A stretch of DNA of 64,000 bases from an uncultured Spirochaetaceae bacterium (GTDB taxonomy: Bacteria > Spirochaetota > Spirochaetia > Sphaerochaetales > Sphaerochaetaceae), in the NCBI GenBank assembly GCA_944392965.1, contig CALXYM010000001.1:336901-400900 (forward strand), read 5' to 3'. The position numbers and the translations under genes were made by a program. Below, piece after piece: positions 52,049 to 59,865 of the stretch; within the stretch, counting starts at the first letter, position 1; every line of letters starts with the position of its first letter. Under the pieces are notes generated by a model, which was not told where the DNA came from, ran no database searches, and saw nothing but the letters and a program-made list of their open reading frames with translations.

Positions 52049-52848
52049 ATGAGTTTTCCTATGATGGTTTCCAAGTTGATGAAGGATGGGATGTTGCCTC
52101 CGATCAGATCGATTTCAGAGGCTGAATTAAGCAGTATGCTGACAATAGTCAGTGCATTTTCCCTGATTGAAGTTATCGTATCTGCTCTCGACAGGAACCC
52201 GTCTCCCTCTGTAAGCTCCTCCCATGCATATGTGGTAGCCTCCGTAGGAAGGTCTATCAGGATCGTATAGAGCATGTCGATGGAGGAGGCGATAATATCA
52301 AGAGTGAGCTGAATTGCTATGTAGTCCTCAATGGTATCGCAGCCTTTGTCTGGGGAGATGAGCTCAATTAAGCCATCAAAGAAATCGGTTACGACCAAGC
52401 TGTCTATGCTCTGGTTGTATTCTTCAATCTCTTTTATGACGTCGATTATGCATGATTTCACTTCTTCTATTATTTCCGTTGCGAACGCCTTTGTTTCTCT
52501 ACATACGGTTTTCTGATTGGCCGTTAAAGGTGTTGCAAGATACTCCTCAAGCCCTCCGAATCTGGAAAGATACGAGACCGTCTGTATCAAAGCGGTCACA
52601 TCGTTCTTCTTTAACTGTTTCAGTATTTCATAGTCCGCTCCTGGCGTGTATTTCAGATTTATTCTCCCGGAATAGGATGGGGAGATGGAAAGGAGATTAA
52701 ATGCGCGATTCTCTTCTAGTTTGACCGTCTCAAATGCTCTCTCCTTTATCGGATCATAGAGGCCAAGGTTTGAATATATGTTCGGCTGGGAGCATGATAA
52801 CAATATGGATGATAGGATGATGCAAATTATTTTCCCTATTTTTATCAC
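52045..52848 (-). CDS. Lipoprotein of unknown function, paired with the barrel protein
   Basis: 267 residues from a GTG start at 52848 that follows AAGGAGGTCGAGA; ATG codons further upstream (to 52923) would add 25 basic residues and are not supported. The signal peptide ends in a lipobox L-L-S-C, then S-Q-P-N-I. The mature part is acidic and helical with no family I recognise (repeated E-E/K-E-I-E-E-Y segments). Coupled to the outer-membrane protein gene by a four-base overlap; a periplasmic or outer-membrane partner is the likely role. Confidence 0.75.
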   Translation of the reverse strand: MIKIGKIICIILSSILLSCSQPNIYSNLGLYDPIKERAFETVKLEENRAFNLLSISPSYSGRINLKYTPGADYEILKQLKKNDVTALIQTVSYLSRFGGLEEYLATPLTANQKTVCRETKAFATEIIEEVKSCIIDVIKEIEEYNQSIDSLVVTDFFDGLIELISPDKGCDTIEDYIAIQLTLDIIASSIDMLYTILIDLPTEATTYAWEELTEGDGFLSRADTITSIRENALTIVSILLNSASEIDLIGGNIPSFINLETIIGKLI

Positions 52849-52970
52849 TCTCGACCTCCTTTTTATTCCATAGTAGCTCCTTAAGCCTCTTTTTTCCATT
52901 GGGAGACGTTTTCTTCTTATCATTTTAAATGCTGATTGACTATGGTGGACCTTCGTGCAATCCTTTTCTT

Positions 52971-53516
52971 ATGAAGAAGGTTCTATTGATTTCAGGTTCC
53001 TTGAGAAAGGAGAGTTTTAATACTTATCTGTTAAAAGAGGTCATGGGTATCCTATCTGGTAAGCTGGAGTGTGAGATTCTTTCCTATGATGATATCCCAT
53101 ATATGAATCAGGATATTGAATTCAATGATCTTCCGTCGATTAAACGGGTCAGGGAGAAGGTGAAGTCTGCCGATGCTCTCTGGATCTCTACTCCTGAGTA
53201 TAATCATAGTTACTCAGGGGTGTTGAAGAACCTGATAGACTGGCTTTCCCGCCCGACGGTTCCCGGGGATTATAACTCTCCTGTCATAAAAGGAAAGGTG
53301 GTTGCACTCAGTGCCGTAGCAGGGTCCTCCGCTGGCTCATTCGCTTTGGAGAAGCTAAGGGAACTTATGGAAATGTGCTCCTGTGATGTATGTGAAAAGA
53401 TCACTGGGGTTGTTCTTGGTGCACGGTTTGGAAAGGTTGGACTTGTTCTGAGTGATGAAGAGATGAGTTCTTTAAAAGATGAATGTGCCTCTCTTTTAGA
53501 GAGTTTTTCACTGTAG
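52971..53516 (+). CDS. NADPH-dependent FMN reductase / flavodoxin-like quinone reductase
   Basis: 181 residues from the ATG at 52971, chosen because V-L-L-I-S-G-S-L-R-K-E-S-F-N is the first strand and FMN phosphate loop of the family; an earlier frame from 52929 lacks sense. T-P-E-Y-N-H-S-Y-S-G-V-L-K-N near 80 is the second conserved loop. Members reduce FMN, quinones, azo compounds or chromate. No ribosome binding site precedes the ATG; TTGACT (52936) with AATCCT (52959) would start transcription at the ATG itself. Confidence 0.88.
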   Translation: MKKVLLISGSLRKESFNTYLLKEVMGILSGKLECEILSYDDIPYMNQDIEFNDLPSIKRVREKVKSADALWISTPEYNHSYSGVLKNLIDWLSRPTVPGDYNSPVIKGKVVALSAVAGSSAGSFALEKLRELMEMCSCDVCEKITGVVLGARFGKVGLVLSDEEMSSLKDECASLLESFSL

Positions 53517-53604
53517 TTCCTTACTCTGCATATCCCATTCCTATAGAAGGGCGTTTTTGCTTTTTTCTTCTTTTCTGGTTATATTAATCTCAGGAGAAGG
53601 CAAA

Positions 53605-54585
53605 ATGAAAATAGTTCTTTTTGATACAAAAACATATGATCAGGTACACTTTGAGGAGGCGAACAGGGATTTTGGATATGATGTCGTCTATCTTGCCCCT
53701 GAGCTGAATAGTCATACAGCTGTTATGGCCTCGGGAGCGGATGTCGTATGCCCGTTCGTAAACTGTACTGTGGATAAGAAGGTAATAGATATTCTGAAAA
53801 AAGAGGGTGTACGCCTTATCGCACTGCGTTCTGCAGGATTTAATAACGTCGATTATAGATATGCCGAATCTCAAGGGATTCCTGTGGTGAGGGTTCCCGC
53901 GTATAGCCCTCATGCAGTTGCAGAGCATTCCTTTGCCCTATTATTGGCTTTGGTGAGAAAACTTACTCATGCCTATGTCCGTACAAGGGAGTTCAATTTC
54001 TCACTCTCCGGTCTTGTTGGTATGGATCTTTATGGAAAGACGATGGGCATCGTCGGCTCCGGTAAGATAGGCAGGGCAGCAATTTCGATAGCGAAGGGAT
54101 TCGGGATGCATGTTCTCTGTTATGACCCATACCCGGCGGAGATTGAAGGGGTTGAGTTCACTGATCTTGATACCCTTTTGAGAAAGAGCGATGTCGTGAG
54201 CCTCTATTGTCCGCTTACAAAGGATAACAGACATATGATCAATGCAAAGACGCTTGAAGAGATGAAGGACAGTGTTTTCCTGATCAATACCTCCCGAGGC
54301 GGATTGATTGATTCAGAAGCGCTTTTAGAAGCATTGAAGGACAAGAAGATCGCAGGAGCGGCTCTCGATGTCTACGAGGAGGAGGCAGGGATCTTCTATA
54401 CTGATCAGAGCGATGAGGGAGTTGCGGATGATACCCTTGCACGTCTTATAAGCATGCCGAACGTCATCATCACGTCTCATCAGGGATATCTGACGAAGGA
54501 AGCTCTTACCGCCATAAGTGAGACGACACTGAAGAACGTCAAAGAGTTTGAGGAGGGTAGAGTACTATCAAACAGGGTAAGCTGA
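53605..54585 (+). CDS. ldhA: D-lactate dehydrogenase-type 2-hydroxyacid dehydrogenase
   Basis: 326 residues from the ATG after AGGAGAAGG; an upstream frame to 53557 is not supported. NAD-binding G-I-V-G-S-G-K-I-G-R near 149, catalytic Arg in N-T-S-R-G-G-L near 231, Glu in V-Y-E-E-E-A, and the catalytic His in T-S-H-Q-G-Y-L-T near 292. This combination, with R-S-A-G-F-N-N-V-D near 75, is that of fermentative D-LDH. Reduces pyruvate to D-lactate to regenerate NAD+. Its stop abuts the stop of the convergent Crp/Fnr gene. Confidence 0.9.
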   Translation: MKIVLFDTKTYDQVHFEEANRDFGYDVVYLAPELNSHTAVMASGADVVCPFVNCTVDKKVIDILKKEGVRLIALRSAGFNNVDYRYAESQGIPVVRVPAYSPHAVAEHSFALLLALVRKLTHAYVRTREFNFSLSGLVGMDLYGKTMGIVGSGKIGRAAISIAKGFGMHVLCYDPYPAEIEGVEFTDLDTLLRKSDVVSLYCPLTKDNRHMINAKTLEEMKDSVFLINTSRGGLIDSEALLEALKDKKIAGAALDVYEEEAGIFYTDQSDEGVADDTLARLISMPNVIITSHQGYLTKEALTAISETTLKNVKEFEEGRVLSNRVS

Positions 54586-55239
54586 TTACAGCTTTCTTAG
54601 TATGAAATCCGACTTTTTAAAGTCGATGAGTCCTTCCTTTTTCAGTTTTCCAAGTTCAGAGGACATTGCGGACCTGTCTACCGAGAGAAAGTCGGCAAGC
54701 TCCTGTCTGTTAAATGGGATTGAGAAGGAGGGACTGTTCCGCTTTTTCTCCTCTTCAGAAAGGTAGGAAAGCAGTTTCTCCCTTGTTGTCCTTTTGGCAA
54801 GATGTCCGTTCTTTCTTACAAGGTTTCTGTTCTTTTCGGCTAATATGCCAAGGAGGTTCTTCATGAGAGCCTGTCTAGGGATATCAGGAGAGATGAGAAT
54901 TTTCTTTACATTCAGGAGGATGATGATGCTCTCTTCAGAGGCTATGACATCATTAAGGGAGAGGAAAGAGGAGACGGCGTAAGCCTCTGCGAATATATCA
55001 TTTTCTTTTATCTCACTTATGATACTCCTATTTCCCCAGTAATCGATACTCTGGATGAATAGATGTCCTTTCAGCAGTATTCCGATTTCGGTGATCCTCT
55101 CTCCCTCCCTGATTATATATTCACCTTTCTTGTAAGTTTTTTTCTCCGCTTTTAGGTTCTCAAGCAGTGCAGTAAGTTCTTCTTTGTTTATTCCTTTGAA
55201 TAGATCCAGCTTTTCCAATTGTTCCATGTATTCTTTCAT
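54586..55239 (-). CDS. Crp/Fnr family transcriptional regulator
   Basis: 217 residues: cNMP-type sensor domain (about 10-130, with E-Y-I-I-R-E-G-E-R-I-T-E-I-G) and a C-terminal winged helix (F-N-R-Q-E-L-A-D-F-L-S-V-D-R-S-A-M). No N-terminal Cys cluster as in Fnr, so it senses something other than oxygen through Fe-S; haem/NO-sensing or redox types (HcpR/NnrR-like) are possible. SD AAGGGA. A palindromic site lies 12 bases before its start. It may control the adjacent lactate dehydrogenase or the flavin reductase. Confidence 0.9.
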   Translation of the reverse strand: MKEYMEQLEKLDLFKGINKEELTALLENLKAEKKTYKKGEYIIREGERITEIGILLKGHLFIQSIDYWGNRSIISEIKENDIFAEAYAVSSFLSLNDVIASEESIIILLNVKKILISPDIPRQALMKNLLGILAEKNRNLVRKNGHLAKRTTREKLLSYLSEEEKKRNSPSFSIPFNRQELADFLSVDRSAMSSELGKLKKEGLIDFKKSDFILRKL

Positions 55240-55250
55240 TTTTATTCCCT

Positions 55251-55266
55251 TGTTGTAAAAACAACA
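55251..55266. promoter_or_regulatory. Palindromic Crp/Fnr-type operator (autoregulation)
   Basis: TGTTGT-AAAA-ACAACA is a perfect dyad of the TTG-N-CAA class bound by Crp/Fnr proteins. Centred about 20 bases before the regulator's start codon, it would overlap its promoter, which predicts repression of its own gene. Confidence 0.6.
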
Positions 55267-55363
55267 GAACTTGTTGGAATATTATTCTATCCTTTGCTCT
55301 TAAGAAAGAGGCTCGGGAATGTGCACATCTTATAGTGCCTTTCCCGGTCTAATGGGATGAGTA

Positions 55364-55392
55364 TTGGACTGAACTTTTAAATTGGATATTAT
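55364..55392 (+). promoter_or_regulatory. Promoter predicting a leaderless mRNA for the GNAT gene
   Basis: TTGGAC (55364-55369) and TATTAT (55387-55392) with a 17-base spacer. The expected start is at about 55399, the A of the ATG; no ribosome binding site is present. Confidence 0.45.
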
Positions 55393-55398
55393 TGTGGC

Positions 55399-55887
55399 AT
55401 GGTTCCCCATGAATTGATGACAGACCGCCTTAAATTAAGGAGTTTTGCTCCAAATGATATTCCCGCCATCTATGAGATCTTCAGCGATAGGGATGTTAAT
55501 CGTTTCCTCCCCTGGTTCCCTCTTGCCTCACTTCCGGAAGCCGAAATATTTTATAAAGAACGCTATATAGATGAGACTGGATATAAGTATGCTGTGTGCT
55601 TGAAAGAGGATGATTATCCCATTGGCTATGTGAATGTTTCTTCTCCTCCTTCGTTTGATCTGGGGTATGGGCTTAGAAAAGAATTCTGGCACAGGGGAAT
55701 AATCACGGAAGCATGTATGGCTCTCATTGACCGGTTAAGAGATGATGGGATTCCTTATCTCACGGCAACCCATGATGTGAACAACCCCCGGAGCGGGGAG
55801 GTGATGAAAAGGCTTGGAATGAAATACATGTACTCTTATGAGGAATTATGGATGCCGAAAAATTTTCCCGTCATTTTCAGGCTCTAA
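55399..55887 (+). CDS. RimJ/RimL-type GNAT N-acetyltransferase
   Basis: 162 residues: T-D-R-L-K-L-R-S-F at 8-16, Y-G-L-R-K-E-F-W-H-R-G-I-I-T-E-A near 94 (acetyl-CoA loop) and V-N-N-P-R-S-G-E-V-M-K-R-L-G-M near 130. This is the RimJ/L or ribosomal-protein/aminoglycoside-like subgroup. Substrate unknown. Single-gene unit. Confidence 0.88.
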   Translation: MVPHELMTDRLKLRSFAPNDIPAIYEIFSDRDVNRFLPWFPLASLPEAEIFYKERYIDETGYKYAVCLKEDDYPIGYVNVSSPPSFDLGYGLRKEFWHRGIITEACMALIDRLRDDGIPYLTATHDVNNPRSGEVMKRLGMKYMYSYEELWMPKNFPVIFRL

Positions 55888-55942
55888 CAACTTAATCTTG
55901 ATGGGGATGTAGAGAGGGTATATCGGAATACTGGAATAACTC

Positions 55943-55975
55943 TTCCGTTCATTTTGTTGAGACAATATAATATTG
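55943..55975 (+). promoter_or_regulatory. nagB promoter with palindromic site
   Basis: TTCCGT (55943-55948) and a perfect TATAAT (55966-55971) at 17 bases. The -10 box lies inside CAATAT-A-ATATTG (55963-55975), a 13-base palindrome that a repressor could cover. Confidence 0.55.
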
Positions 55976-56002
55976 CATATTGTATAAGGGGGGAATGGCT
56001 TT

Positions 56003-56752
56003 ATGATCATAAATATTGCAAAAGATTCATTGGAACTGGGAAAAAGAGCGGGTAAGGCTATTGCAGAGGCTATCAGGGCAGCCCTGGAGGAGAAGGGAGA
56101 GGCGCGAATCCTGCTCTCTACAGGTGCCTCGCAGTTTGAGACGCTGTCCACTCTTGTCAAGGAGGATCTGGATTGGAGCCATGTAACCATGTTCCATCTA
56201 GATGAATATGTAGACCTGCCTGTGACGCATAAGGCGAGTTTTAGAAAATATCTGAACGAGAGGTTTGTCTCAGTCGTCAATCCAGGAGAGGTTTTCTATG
56301 TCAATGGAGAAGGGGACGTAGGAAAGAATATTGCGATTTTATCTGAGGCGTTTAAAAAGGCTCCAATCGACGTGGGGGTTATCGGGATAGGGGAGAACGG
56401 ACATATCGCATTCAATGATCCTCCTGCGGATTTCAATACAGATGAGATATATAAGGTTGTTAAACTCGACGAACGATGCAGGAGACAGCAGGTTGGGGAA
56501 GGCTGGTTTGAGAGCGTTTCCGACGTTCCTGAAAAAGCGATTTCCATGACTGTGAAGGCGATTCTCTCCTCTAGGAAGATTATCAGCTCCGTTCCTCACT
56601 CTGTAAAGGCAGAAGCGATTAAGAATACAGTTACGGGAAAGATCTCTCCTTATGTTCCCGCTACGATTCTAAAGACCCATCCGGACTGGAATCTGTTCCT
56701 TGATTCCGATTCTGCTGCCATGTTGCTTTCTATAAATGGAGATGAAAAGTAA
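56003..56752 (+). CDS. nagB: Glucosamine-6-phosphate deaminase (NagB family)
   Basis: 249 residues. F-H-L-D-E-Y-V-D-L near 71 holds the catalytic Asp; G-I-G-E-N-G-H-I-A-F-N-D-P-P near 130 has the ring-opening His, with N-D-P where enteric NagB has N-E-P, the pattern of a deaminase subgroup seen in Bacteroidetes and Planctomycetes. Converts glucosamine 6-phosphate to fructose 6-phosphate and ammonia. SD GGGGGGAA. No other amino-sugar gene is adjacent. The allosteric site residues of E. coli NagB cannot be judged by eye. Confidence 0.87.
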   Translation: MIINIAKDSLELGKRAGKAIAEAIRAALEEKGEARILLSTGASQFETLSTLVKEDLDWSHVTMFHLDEYVDLPVTHKASFRKYLNERFVSVVNPGEVFYVNGEGDVGKNIAILSEAFKKAPIDVGVIGIGENGHIAFNDPPADFNTDEIYKVVKLDERCRRQQVGEGWFESVSDVPEKAISMTVKAILSSRKIISSVPHSVKAEAIKNTVTGKISPYVPATILKTHPDWNLFLDSDSAAMLLSINGDEK

Positions 56753-56765
56753 ATGAATATAGGAT

Positions 56766-56800
56766 CTCCATCTTTTCACTATCATGGAAGATGGAGTTTT
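56766..56800 (+). terminator. Terminator after nagB
   Basis: CTCCATCTT (56766-56774) and AAGATGGAG (56788-56796) form a 9-base stem with a 13-base loop, followed by TTTTC. Confidence 0.75.
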
Positions 56801-56851
56801 CTTAATGTATGAAATGTATATTTAACGCATGGATTATGCTAAATTGTAACC

Positions 56852-57334
56852 ATGACGGAATTAGATTTGAGACTTCTAAGAAGGACTAAGGAGATTGCCC
56901 ATGAGTCGATGGAGAGGGGTAATCATCCATTTGGAGCCCTTCTCGCGGATAAAGATGGAAATGTCCTCATGGAGCAGGGGAATGCTTTTAGCGAAGGAGG
57001 GAGCGCATACCATGCGGAGACGATTCTTCTTCTGAAAGCTGCGAAGACGTACTCTCCTGAATTTCTTAAGAGCTGTACACTTTACTCGAATTTTGAACCC
57101 TGCTGCATGTGTACAGGAGCTCTCTACTGGACGAACGTGGGGCGTCTGGTATTCGGGGCTACAGAGAAGGATCTTTTGAAGTTCACCGGGGATAATGAGG
57201 AGAATCCGACGTTCTCCCTTTCTTCAAGGGAAGTTGTCTCTCATGGACAGAAAGATATAATAATAGAAGGACCTGTTCAGGATGAGGCCTTTCTTGAAGA
57301 AATCTGCCGCGATCATATCGGTTTCTGGAAATAA
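56852..57334 (+). CDS. Nucleoside deaminase (cytidine/guanine deaminase family)
   Basis: 160 residues with the zinc motif H-A-E near residue 56 and P-C-C-M-C near 84. N-H-P-F-G-A-L-L at 24-31 is the substrate region, and G-A-L-Y-W-T-N after the zinc motif resembles guanine deaminase (G-A-I-Y-W-A). A purine base or nucleoside deaminase is more likely than TadA, which would carry a different C-terminus. TATGCT 11 bases before the ATG predicts a 5' leader of only about five bases. Its stop is four bases from the end of the convergent lrgB gene. Confidence 0.87.
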   Translation: MTELDLRLLRRTKEIAHESMERGNHPFGALLADKDGNVLMEQGNAFSEGGSAYHAETILLLKAAKTYSPEFLKSCTLYSNFEPCCMCTGALYWTNVGRLVFGATEKDLLKFTGDNEENPTFSLSSREVVSHGQKDIIIEGPVQDEAFLEEICRDHIGFWK

Positions 57335-57338
57335 GGGA

Positions 57339-58025
57339 TCAGGAGAACAGGATCAGGGATAGTATCACAGTTATGATTCCTGACATGACGAGTGCTATGG
57401 AAGAGAGGGAACCCTGAATCTCTCCAAGTTCTATTGCCCGGCTTGTTCCCACTGCGTGACTGGATGCACCGAGTGCCATTCCCTGTGCGATCTCATTCTT
57501 TATCCTGAAGATGCGGATGAGTGTCGGCCCTATGATGTTTCCCAATGTTCCAGTAACTATAACCGATAGTACCGTGATTGACTGGATTCCTCCAATGCTG
57601 TCGGATACAGCAATTGCCATCGGAGTCGTAATGCTCTTTGGTATGAGGGAACTTGTCATCTCCTCGCTTAATCCGAACAGATGTGCAAGCAGGTAGACTA
57701 CGATGATGGAGCAGAGGGAACCTGTGATTGTTCCTGCAAGAATTGCGAGTATGTGCTCTTTCAAAAGTTTTCTCTGCCTGTATACGGTTATCGCAAGAAC
57801 TGCGGTTGCAGGAGAGAGGAACATGTTTATTATATCTCCCCCTTCATTATACCACTCTAGCGGAATGTTGAGAAAATAGAGCAGAGGTATGATTATCAGG
57901 TAGGAAATGAGCAGTGGATTGAAAATAGCCAGCCTCGTCTTCCTGTTCAGCCATATGCCGATACTGTAGGCTACTATCGAGAGCGTTATCCCGAAGAAAG
58001 GGGAAGAGCAGATGATTTCTTTCAT
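57339..58025 (-). CDS. lrgB: LrgB family membrane protein
   Basis: 228 residues, about seven helices. P-A-T-A-V-L-A-I-T-V-Y near 72, P-K-S-I-T-T-P-M-A-I near 148, and G-A-S-S-H-A-V-G-T-S-R-A near 200 are the LrgB/CidB signatures. LrgAB was described as controlling murein hydrolases and more recently as a pyruvate/three-carbon transporter. With lrgA in an ATGA-overlapping operon. Excess pyruvate handling would suit a lactate-fermenting cell. Confidence 0.92.
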   Translation of the reverse strand: MKEIICSSPFFGITLSIVAYSIGIWLNRKTRLAIFNPLLISYLIIIPLLYFLNIPLEWYNEGGDIINMFLSPATAVLAITVYRQRKLLKEHILAILAGTITGSLCSIIVVYLLAHLFGLSEEMTSSLIPKSITTPMAIAVSDSIGGIQSITVLSVIVTGTLGNIIGPTLIRIFRIKNEIAQGMALGASSHAVGTSRAIELGEIQGSLSSIALVMSGIITVILSLILFS

Positions 58026-58384
58026 TTCGCCTTCCTCCTCTCTTCAAATCTTATCACGAGGCTTACGCTCCAGGCCGTTACCAGGAACACCAGGACTGTC
58101 GATATGATTATTATGAGCAGAAATTGCCACCAGACAGGGATTATAAGATTAAAATTCTCCATTACCTTTACCCCTGCTGGAATGAAGAAGAACGCCATGT
58201 TTGATAGAAGAAAATCACTCTTTTCCTTGATATGGTCTATTCTCAATACCCCTGTGAAAAGGGCGATTAATAGAAGCAGCATCGCCGTAATCGCCGAAGG
58301 AAAGGGAAACGGCAGGAGCGTGCTTATAACCTCTCCTAGAAGGCAGAGGGCAAATATTATCGCAATCTGATAAAGTATCTTCAT
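58022..58384 (-). CDS. lrgA: LrgA/CidA family holin-like protein
   Basis: 120 residues with four predicted helices. L-P-F-P-F-P-S-A-I near 24-32 corresponds to the family's L-P-(I/L)-P-G-x-V-x-G segment in altered form, and F-F-I-P-A-G-V near 91 is the second signature. Forms a membrane complex with LrgB. First gene of the operon. Confidence 0.88.
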   Translation of the reverse strand: MKILYQIAIIFALCLLGEVISTLLPFPFPSAITAMLLLLIALFTGVLRIDHIKEKSDFLLSNMAFFFIPAGVKVMENFNLIIPVWWQFLLIIIISTVLVFLVTAWSVSLVIRFEERRKAK

Positions 58385-58528
58385 AATTCTCGACCGGATG
58401 GAAATCTATCATAAATTCCAGTCCTTTTCCATCTGGACGATAGCTGAAGATGAAAATATTCCTCGTTTTGGTTGAAAAACTGTAGTATTGGTTCTAAACT
58501 CCCATTTGAAGAAGGAAACGTGGAAAGG

Positions 58529-59857
58529 ATGAATGATGACTATCTGATTACATATTCCCCTTTGAAAGCCCTCCTGCTGTTCTCCCTTCCCATGATGGCG
58601 GGATCTTTGTTTCAGCAGCTATATACGGCGGCCGATTCCATAATCGTAGGACGGTTCGTAGGGGAGAGTGCCCTTGCAGCAGTAGGCGCTTCCATGGCCC
58701 TGACTACGGTATTCATATCGATTGCGATAGGAGGAGGGGCTGGAGCGACCGTCATTACGAGCAAGGCATTCGGAGCAAAGGACTACGGGGCTCTTGGGCT
58801 GAGCATAAGCACGGGACTCATTTCCTTCCTCATCCTGTCCGTGATACTCGCGTTGGCCGGATACGTGTTCTCACCTTGGATTCTTAACCTGCTCAATACA
58901 CCTCTGGATATAATGGATGATGCGAATGCCTATTTGCGTATTTATTTCCTGGGACTTCCTTTTCTTTTCATGTACAACATCCTCTCTTCGGTATTCAACA
59001 GTCTTGGTTATTCAAGGATACCTCTTTATCTCTTGATATTCTCATCCCTTTTAAACGTCGTCCTCGACCTTGTTGCCGTAATAAACCTCGGTCTTGGAGT
59101 CCGGGGAGCGGCATGGGCGACTCTGATATCACAGGCTATTTCAGCTTTTCTTTCTTTCCTTATACTCTTCTCAAAACTAAGAAAGCTGGGAGTGCGTTTT
59201 GAGCGTCTGTTTTCACCTTCAATCTTCTCAGAGATGGCAGGGCTTGCCATTCCATCCATCTTGCAGCAGAGTACGGTTTCCATCGGAATGATGCTTGTGC
59301 AGGGTGTTGTGAATACCTTTGGATCAAATGTACTTGCCGGATATTCTGCCGCGATAAGAATAGATAACATAGTGACTGTTCCCTTTGCCGCCGTGATGAA
59401 CTCGATGAGTTCCTACACTGCTCAGAACATAGGTGCCGGAAGAAAGGGAAGAGTGAGAGCAGGCTACAGGGCTGGACTTGTTACCATTTTTGCCTTCGGC
59501 TTTCTTATCTTTTTGATTCTTGAGGTGTTCTCTCATGAAGTGATTGGCCTGTTCCTCGGTACTGCAGGAACGGAGGATGCCTTCAGAACCGGAGAGGACT
59601 ATCTCAGATTCCTTGGTTTCTTCTATTGGATTCTCGGTGCTGCGATGACAACAGGGGGACTTCTTAGGGGAAACGGGGACATGAAGCTTTTTACTCTGGC
59701 AAGCCTGTTAAATCTTGCTTTCCGTGTCATCGCTTCAGCACTCCTTGCCCCCGTTTATGGTGTTAAGACAGTCTGGCAGGTCGTTCCTGTAGGCTGGTTC
59801 ATCTATTTCGCAATCTGTTATTACGAGTATCGGAAACAGATTAAAAGGTTTTCCTGA
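58529..59857 (+). CDS. MATE family efflux transporter 1
   Basis: 442 residues from the ATG after GAAGGAAA; the open frame continues upstream to 58472 without a better start. Twelve predicted helices in two related halves: F-S-L-P-M-M-A-G-S-L-F-Q-Q-L-Y near residue 20 and G-L-A-I-P-S-I-L-Q-Q-S near 235. NorM/DinF-like Na+ or H+ antiporters export cationic drugs or metabolites. Convergent with the AKR-like gene eight bases away. Confidence 0.92.
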   Translation: MNDDYLITYSPLKALLLFSLPMMAGSLFQQLYTAADSIIVGRFVGESALAAVGASMALTTVFISIAIGGGAGATVITSKAFGAKDYGALGLSISTGLISFLILSVILALAGYVFSPWILNLLNTPLDIMDDANAYLRIYFLGLPFLFMYNILSSVFNSLGYSRIPLYLLIFSSLLNVVLDLVAVINLGLGVRGAAWATLISQAISAFLSFLILFSKLRKLGVRFERLFSPSIFSEMAGLAIPSILQQSTVSIGMMLVQGVVNTFGSNVLAGYSAAIRIDNIVTVPFAAVMNSMSSYTAQNIGAGRKGRVRAGYRAGLVTIFAFGFLIFLILEVFSHEVIGLFLGTAGTEDAFRTGEDYLRFLGFFYWILGAAMTTGGLLRGNGDMKLFTLASLLNLAFRVIASALLAPVYGVKTVWQVVPVGWFIYFAICYYEYRKQIKRFS

Positions 59858-59865
59858 TTTTCTGA

